A stretch of DNA of 64,000 nucleotides from Tsukamurella sp. 1534 (GTDB lineage: Bacteria; Actinomycetota; Actinomycetes; Mycobacteriales; Mycobacteriaceae), in contig NZ_HE997626.1 in assembly GCF_000312385.1 (NCBI RefSeq), positions 1,898,718 to 1,962,717 of the forward strand, in the 5' to 3' direction. Each line of letters begins with the position of its first letter. The first letter of the stretch is position 1. Below are positions 61,386-64,000 of this stretch, in pieces. The notes beneath the pieces were generated by a model, which ran no database searches, had not been told where the DNA came from, and saw nothing but the letters and a program-made list of their open reading frames with translations. Made by a program: the position numbers and the translations under genes.

Positions 61386-62810
61386 TCAGTTTACCCGGGG
61401 TTCCATCTGCCCGCGGACCCGGCGGAACGGGATACCGCTGATGTGCGGGCGGCGGATGGTGCGGGCCACCCACTCGCCGAGCGTCACGCCCGCGGCCAGC
61501 GCGCACCCGACGGTGAGCGCGGTGGCCATGTTGGTGAGCGCCGCGGTGGTCTGGCCCTCCATCAGCTCGGACAGGCCGCGGTACACCGCGAGGCCGGGGA
61601 CGAGCGGCGTGATGCCCGCGACGGCGACGATCAGGGGAGGCACCACTGCACGCCGGGCGAGGAGACCACCGGCGAGGCCGACGGTCGTGGCGGCGACGGT
61701 GGAGCCGACGATCGGGCCCAGGCCGGCGTCGAGCAGTGAGCCGGAGACGAACGCGCCCATGCAGCCCGCGAGGAAGGACGCGATGAGGGCGCGCACCTGC
61801 GCGTATCCGGCGAGAGCGAACGCGGCCGCGGCGATGCCCCCGGTGGACACCAGGATCGGCAGGGGCGCGTAGTCGAACGGCTCCTGGCGCAGCGGCGGCA
61901 GCGTGGCGCCCAGCTGGGAGGCCACCCGCAGGGCCATGCCGACGCCGGCGACCACGCCGCCGGTGAACACGATGACCTCGAAGAACCGGGCGGCGCCGGT
62001 GACCGGCGCCCCGGTGATGGCGTCCTGCACCGCGCCGACCAGCGACAGCCCGGCCATCAGCACGATGATCCCGGCGACGATCACCCGGTAGGGCTCCACG
62101 TCCCAGCCGAAGCCGATGGACAGCTTGTAGATCAGCGCCGCGGGCAGCGTCGCGAGGAAGCCGCCCACCACCTGCTGGAAGAAGTACGGCAGGCCGAGCT
62201 GGCCGAGGCGCACGTTGACGACGTAGATGATCGCGGTGGTGACGAACGCGACGGCGGCGAGTCCGAGCCTGCCGCCCAGCAGCAGCGTGAGCGCGCCGGA
62301 CATCAGGGCCCAGCCGCCGGTCGCGACGAGGCGCGAGTACGGGTGCCCCGCGGTCATGATCGATTCGAGCGCGGTGAGCGCCTGATCGGGCCGGATCCGG
62401 CCGCGGCCGATGCGCCGCACCAGGGTGTCCACCTGGGACAGCCGGGTGTAATCGAGCGAGCGGTGGCTGACGGTGCGGATGTACGTCGACGGGGGGAGGC
62501 CGCGGCCGCGCTGCACGGACACCGTGATCGCGTTGTAGGTCACGGTGACCGTCACGTCGTCGATGCCGTACGTCGCGGCGACGTAGCGCACCTGCGCCTC
62601 GGTGTCCACGGCGCCCGTTCCCGAATCGAGGAGCACCTCGCCGACTTTCATGGCGACCTCGAGGACCTCGCCGACCGCTTCGGCGTCGCGGAGGTCGATG
62701 GGCTGCAGCGGTGTCAGGACCGGCAGGCCTGCGGTATCCGCGGTCGCCGCCTTGCGGCCCGTCAGGACCTGGACTGCGTTCGCGAGACGGTCGCGGAGAT
62801 CCGGCTTCAT
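61386..62810 (-). CDS. thrE: Threonine/serine exporter (ThrE family)
   Basis: A 474-residue membrane exporter. The N-terminal cytosolic region (about residues 1-160) has the ThrE-family part EVLLDSGTGAVDTEAQVRYVA and YNAITVSVQRG. About ten hydrophobic segments follow from residue 165 onward. Characterised members export threonine and serine in Corynebacterium. GAGGAGG lies about 12 nt upstream of the ATG, a long spacing. The thrE, small ORF, otsA, otsB order is shared with Corynebacterium. Confidence 0.92.
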   Translation of the reverse strand: MKPDLRDRLANAVQVLTGRKAATADTAGLPVLTPLQPIDLRDAEAVGEVLEVAMKVGEVLLDSGTGAVDTEAQVRYVAATYGIDDVTVTVTYNAITVSVQRGRGLPPSTYIRTVSHRSLDYTRLSQVDTLVRRIGRGRIRPDQALTALESIMTAGHPYSRLVATGGWALMSGALTLLLGGRLGLAAVAFVTTAIIYVVNVRLGQLGLPYFFQQVVGGFLATLPAALIYKLSIGFGWDVEPYRVIVAGIIVLMAGLSLVGAVQDAITGAPVTGAARFFEVIVFTGGVVAGVGMALRVASQLGATLPPLRQEPFDYAPLPILVSTGGIAAAAFALAGYAQVRALIASFLAGCMGAFVSGSLLDAGLGPIVGSTVAATTVGLAGGLLARRAVVPPLIVAVAGITPLVPGLAVYRGLSELMEGQTTAALTNMATALTVGCALAAGVTLGEWVARTIRRPHISGIPFRRVRGQMEPRVN

Positions 62811-62998
62811 CGTGGGTACACACCTCCTCGGGGTCGTTGCGTCGTTACGGAGTCGTCGAAGGAACGTCTGCCGTTACTGTGCCAGACCCCGGGGTGATTC
62901 AGGTCTATCGGAGTGCCTTCTCACCTCGGTCGATCAACTGTCGCGAACCGTCTCGTCGACGATCCCGCAGGCGGGCGCTGCGGGCGCGGTGCGCGGGC
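62811..62998. other. Intergenic gap without a visible gene
   Basis: The stretch upstream of thrE has no convincing ORF. It should hold the thrE promoter and the terminator region of the leftward tRNA transcript; I see no clear palindrome. Confidence 0.4.
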
Positions 62999-63093
62999 TC
63001 AGCGGAGTGCCGCGAGCACCTCCGCCGCCGCCCGTTCGGCCGGCGCCCACGCGCCCTCGATGTCGTCGGGGGCGAGCGGCTGATGCAGGATCG
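62999..63093 (-). pseudogene. Possible C-terminal gene remnant abutting the tRNA-Thr 3' end
   Basis: Starting at the base after the tRNA 3' end, the minus strand reads 30 codons ILHQPLAPDDIEGAW and APAERAAAEVLAALR, then TGA. The GC-rich third positions and the closing amphipathic Ala/Glu/Leu helix look like the end of a real protein, but there is no start codon or upstream part. It may be the leftover of a gene cut by an insertion at the tRNA. The family is not recognisable. Confidence 0.4.
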
Positions 63094-63168
63094 TGGAGCC
63101 CCCCGTCGGGATTGAACCGACGACCTTCGCTTTACAAGAGCGGTGCTCTACCACTGAGCTAGGGAGGC
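63094..63168 (-). tRNA. tRNA-Thr (anticodon TGT)
   Basis: A complete cloverleaf is visible on the minus strand: acceptor GCCTCCC pairing with GGGGGGC (one G-T), D-arm GCTC-AGTGGTA-GAGC, anticodon loop CTTGTAA with anticodon TGT at 63134-63136, T-arm GTCGG-TTCAATC-CCGAC, and an encoded CCA end. It decodes ACA threonine codons. It lies 284 bp upstream of thrE by chance or otherwise. Confidence 0.95.
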
Positions 63169-63211
63169 GTGCGGCCGTACGGCCGGCGGCTCACAGCATA
63201 TCGTGGCCGGC

Positions 63212-64000
63212 ATGACGGATTCCTTCGAGACCATCAGCTGGAGCATCGACGAGGACGGCGTCGCCACTCTGGTGCTGGACAGGCCGGAGCAGCTCAATGC
63301 GTTCAGCGTCACCATGGCGCGGGAGCTGACCGAGTTCTTCGAGGTGCACGCCCACGGCGACGACATCCGCGCGGTGGTCGTCACCGGGGCGGGCCGCGCC
63401 TTCTGCGCGGGGATGGACCTGACGGGCGAGGGCAACGTGTTCGGCCTGGACGAATCGCTCTCGCCCACGCCCGAGGAGTTCGCGGCCTCCTACGACGAGG
63501 CCCCGTACCAGGACGGCGTGCGCGACACCGGCGGCAAGCTGACGCTGGCGATCCACGCGCTGCCCAAGCCCGTGATCGCCGCGATCAACGGCCCCGCGGT
63601 GGGCATCGGCGCCACGATGACACTCGCGATGGACACCCGGCTCGCGTCGACCAGGGCGCGGATCGGTTTCGTGTTCGGCCGGCTCGGCATCGTCATGGAG
63701 GCGTGCTCGAGCTGGTTCCTGCCGCGGATCGTGGGCCCCGCGCAGGCGCTGGAATGGGTGTACTCGGCCGACATCCTCACGGCGGAGGCCGCGCACGAGG
63801 GCGGGCTGGTGCGGAGCCTGCACGAGCCCGAGGATCTGGTCTCCACCGCGCAGGAGCTGGCCCGGTCCTGGGTCAAGGGCCGCTCCGCCGTCGGCGTGGC
63901 GATCAACAAGCGGCTCATCTACCGCAACATGGGCGTCGCGACCCCGCTGGAGGCGCACCTCGCCGACTCGCTGGGCATGTTCTACACGTCGATCGGCGAC
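63212..64000 (+). CDS. Enoyl-CoA hydratase/isomerase family protein (partial, runs off right edge)
   Basis: The first 263 residues of a crotonase-fold protein that hydrates or isomerises acyl-CoA. Landmarks: ATLVLDRPEQLNAFSV near residue 19, the oxyanion-hole stretch VVVTGAGRAFCAGMDLTG near 58, and AAINGPAVGIGATMTLAMD near 125 with GFVFGRLGIVMEACSSWFLPR near 150. The second catalytic Glu region has MEACSS in place of the usual PExG, so the exact reaction is uncertain. ATG 63212 has TATCGT exactly 7 nt upstream. The C-terminus lies outside the window. Confidence 0.92.
   Translation, partial: MTDSFETISWSIDEDGVATLVLDRPEQLNAFSVTMARELTEFFEVHAHGDDIRAVVVTGAGRAFCAGMDLTGEGNVFGLDESLSPTPEEFAASYDEAPYQDGVRDTGGKLTLAIHALPKPVIAAINGPAVGIGATMTLAMDTRLASTRARIGFVFGRLGIVMEACSSWFLPRIVGPAQALEWVYSADILTAEAAHEGGLVRSLHEPEDLVSTAQELARSWVKGRSAVGVAINKRLIYRNMGVATPLEAHLADSLGMFYTSIGD

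Noticed and set aside
62811-63168. Functional link between thrE and tRNA-Thr because both concern threonine.
   Set aside because: Only proximity supports it; no T-box or leader peptide is visible before thrE.
1-64000. CRISPR arrays, prophage or insertion sequences.
   Set aside because: I saw no spaced direct repeats of CRISPR kind, no transposase or integrase, and no phage structural genes in the window.

Overview
This window comes from a high-GC actinobacterium of the mycolic-acid group (order Mycobacteriales). The base composition, frequent GTG starts, IdeR-type iron boxes and a core gene order matching the Mycobacterium tuberculosis Rv0457c-Rv0483 neighbourhood all point there (my recollection of that order, not a search): prolyl oligopeptidase, lpdA, CMD protein, ramB, aceA, fadB2, XRE regulator, hbhA, DUF2516, alpha/beta hydrolase, deoC, DUF2993 protein, nitrilase, DUF2505, murB, L,D-transpeptidase. 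The thrE / small ORF / otsA / otsB block resembles the Corynebacterium arrangement. Tsukamurella or Gordonia are plausible hosts, but the genus cannot be fixed from the sequence.

Layout. Positions 1 to about 22.4 kb hold an iron-regulated siderophore locus. A leftward operon carries a stand-alone aryl carrier protein, MbtH and an NRPS cut by the window edge. A divergent pair encodes a siderophore-binding lipoprotein and a siderophore-interacting (ferric reductase-like) protein. A leftward 2295-residue NRPS (C-A-T-C-A-T-TE) is followed by a second binding lipoprotein. A tightly overlapping nine-gene rightward operon encodes ornithine N-hydroxylase, formyltransferase, two half-ABC transporters, a second siderophore-interacting protein, then entA, entE, entB and entC. 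Three promoter regions carry IdeR-like boxes. The gene set supplies 2,3-dihydroxybenzoate (DHB) and N5-formyl-N5-hydroxyornithine, and the first adenylation domain of the large NRPS reads as threonine. This predicts a mixed catecholate-hydroxamate siderophore of the rhodochelin type.

22.4-29.8 kb is an accessory mix: TetR regulator, a PPK2 kinase, membrane protein plus hydrolase, an L,D-transpeptidase-like protein, an XRE/MFS divergent pair, DoxX, and a thiamine-binding-family protein. 29.8-39.2 kb is central metabolism: prolyl oligopeptidase, lpdA, an orphan ectoine hydroxylase, RamB divergent from isocitrate lyase, and hydroxybutyryl-CoA dehydrogenase. 39.2-46.5 kb holds redox, methyltransferase, LysR/SDR, LtrA, a second PPK2 and DUF445 genes. 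46.5-63.2 kb is the conserved envelope and housekeeping block: hbhA, deoC, a P450, murB, L,D-transpeptidase, trehalose synthesis, ThrE and a tRNA-Thr. The window ends inside an enoyl-CoA hydratase.

The most notable points are the complete iron-regulated mixed-siderophore locus; a pair of half-transporters whose motif losses all fall on one composite ATP site; about 20 start codons with a TANNNT-like box 6-8 bp upstream, including an NRPS start with its iron box over the -10; two perfect palindromes at 39.25-39.4 kb; and an over-represented GCACCGTCGGGC word.
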